Assembly: GCA_041946755.1 (NCBI GenBank)
Contig: JBHGBB010000240.1
Span: 1 to 5,028, forward strand
Source of the DNA: JBHGBB01 sp041946755
GTDB taxonomy: Bacteria > UBP4 > UBA4092 > JAOAEQ01
Direction of reading: 5' to 3'
Length of the DNA: 5,028 bases
Made by a program: the position numbers and the translations under genes. The notes beneath the pieces were generated by a model. The model was not told the origin of the DNA, ran no database searches, and worked only from the letters and a program-made list of their open reading frames with translations. Shown here piece after piece: positions 4,940-5,028 of the stretch. Within the stretch, counting starts at the first letter, position 1. Each line of letters starts with the position of its first letter.

Positions 4940-4992
4940 GCGAGCGGCTGTTAACCGCTAGGTTGTAGGTTCGAGTCCTACCCGGGGAGCCA
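4918..4992 (+). tRNA. tRNA-Asn (anticodon GTT)
   Basis: A complete cloverleaf can be drawn. The acceptor stem is TCCCCGG (4918-4924) with CCGGGGA (4982-4988), discriminator G and an encoded CCA (4990-4992). The D stem is GCTC (4927-4930) with GAGC (4938-4941). The anticodon stem is AGCGG (4943-4947) with CCGCT (4955-4959), and the loop CTGTTAA has GTT at 4950-4952. The T stem is GTAGG (4965-4969) with CCTAC (4977-4981), and its loop is TTCGAGT. All stems pair fully, so the gene should be functional. Confidence 0.97.
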
Positions 4993-5028
4993 TCTTCATG
5001 TTTACCATACCGGCTTTATAACGGCAGT

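Noticed and set aside
4489..4992. Group I intron with GIY-YIG homing endonuclease splitting a tRNA-Asn
   Set aside because: The downstream tRNA is complete, so the two copies are not exon halves, and I see no room or sequence for a group I intron core around the 267-base frame.
1..5028. CRISPR array, integrase, transposase or toxin-antitoxin genes
   Set aside because: I looked for regularly spaced repeats and for such coding frames on both strands and found none.

Overview
The window looks like a piece of the chromosome of an anaerobic bacterium, probably an uncultured lineage. The evidence for a bacterium is strong Shine-Dalgarno sites, two sigma70-type promoters and a tRNA gene with an encoded CCA end. 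Base composition is moderate to AT-rich. Gene content is dominated by oxygen-sensitive, ferredoxin-linked 2-oxoacid oxidoreductases. I cannot assign a phylum from the sequence alone.

Region 1 (1-1130) is the 3' end of an operon for one 2-oxoacid:ferredoxin oxidoreductase of the KOR/VOR type. It holds the C-terminal 146 residues of the TPP-binding beta subunit, then the complete gamma subunit. These two genes, normally packed closely, are separated by a 134-bp gap filled by an imperfect palindromic repeat (about 444-565). A perfect 11-bp inverted repeat overlaps the gamma-subunit stop codon.

Region 2 (1131-1297) is a regulatory leader. A well-formed promoter (TTGCAT, 17 bp, TATAAT) lies inside a nested dyad symmetry. 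It is followed by two 10-bp near-identical direct repeats 20 bp apart, a 13-bp hairpin, and a strong Shine-Dalgarno site that fixes a TTG start.

Region 3 (1298-4385) is a complete four-gene pyruvate:ferredoxin oxidoreductase operon in the order gamma-delta-alpha-beta (porCDAB), as known from Thermotoga. PorA and PorB carry the TPP/pyruvate active site and the proximal cluster, PorD carries two further [4Fe-4S] clusters, and PorC completes the heterotetramer. Together with region 1, the cell has at least two such enzymes side by side for reversible oxidative decarboxylation of 2-oxoacids to acyl-CoA with reduction of ferredoxin.

Region 4 (4386-5028) is the most unusual part. After a probable por terminator comes a broken tRNA-Asn whose first 22 bases are identical to an intact tRNA-Asn(GTT) 429 bp downstream. 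Between them lies a small GIY-YIG nuclease-domain gene. Its expected ATG reads ACG, behind a well-placed Shine-Dalgarno site. The arrangement (tRNA remnant, GIY-YIG gene, intact tRNA with its own promoter) suggests a small nuclease cassette associated with tRNA-Asn and now decaying, or a gene using a non-canonical start. This is the best candidate for something not well described.
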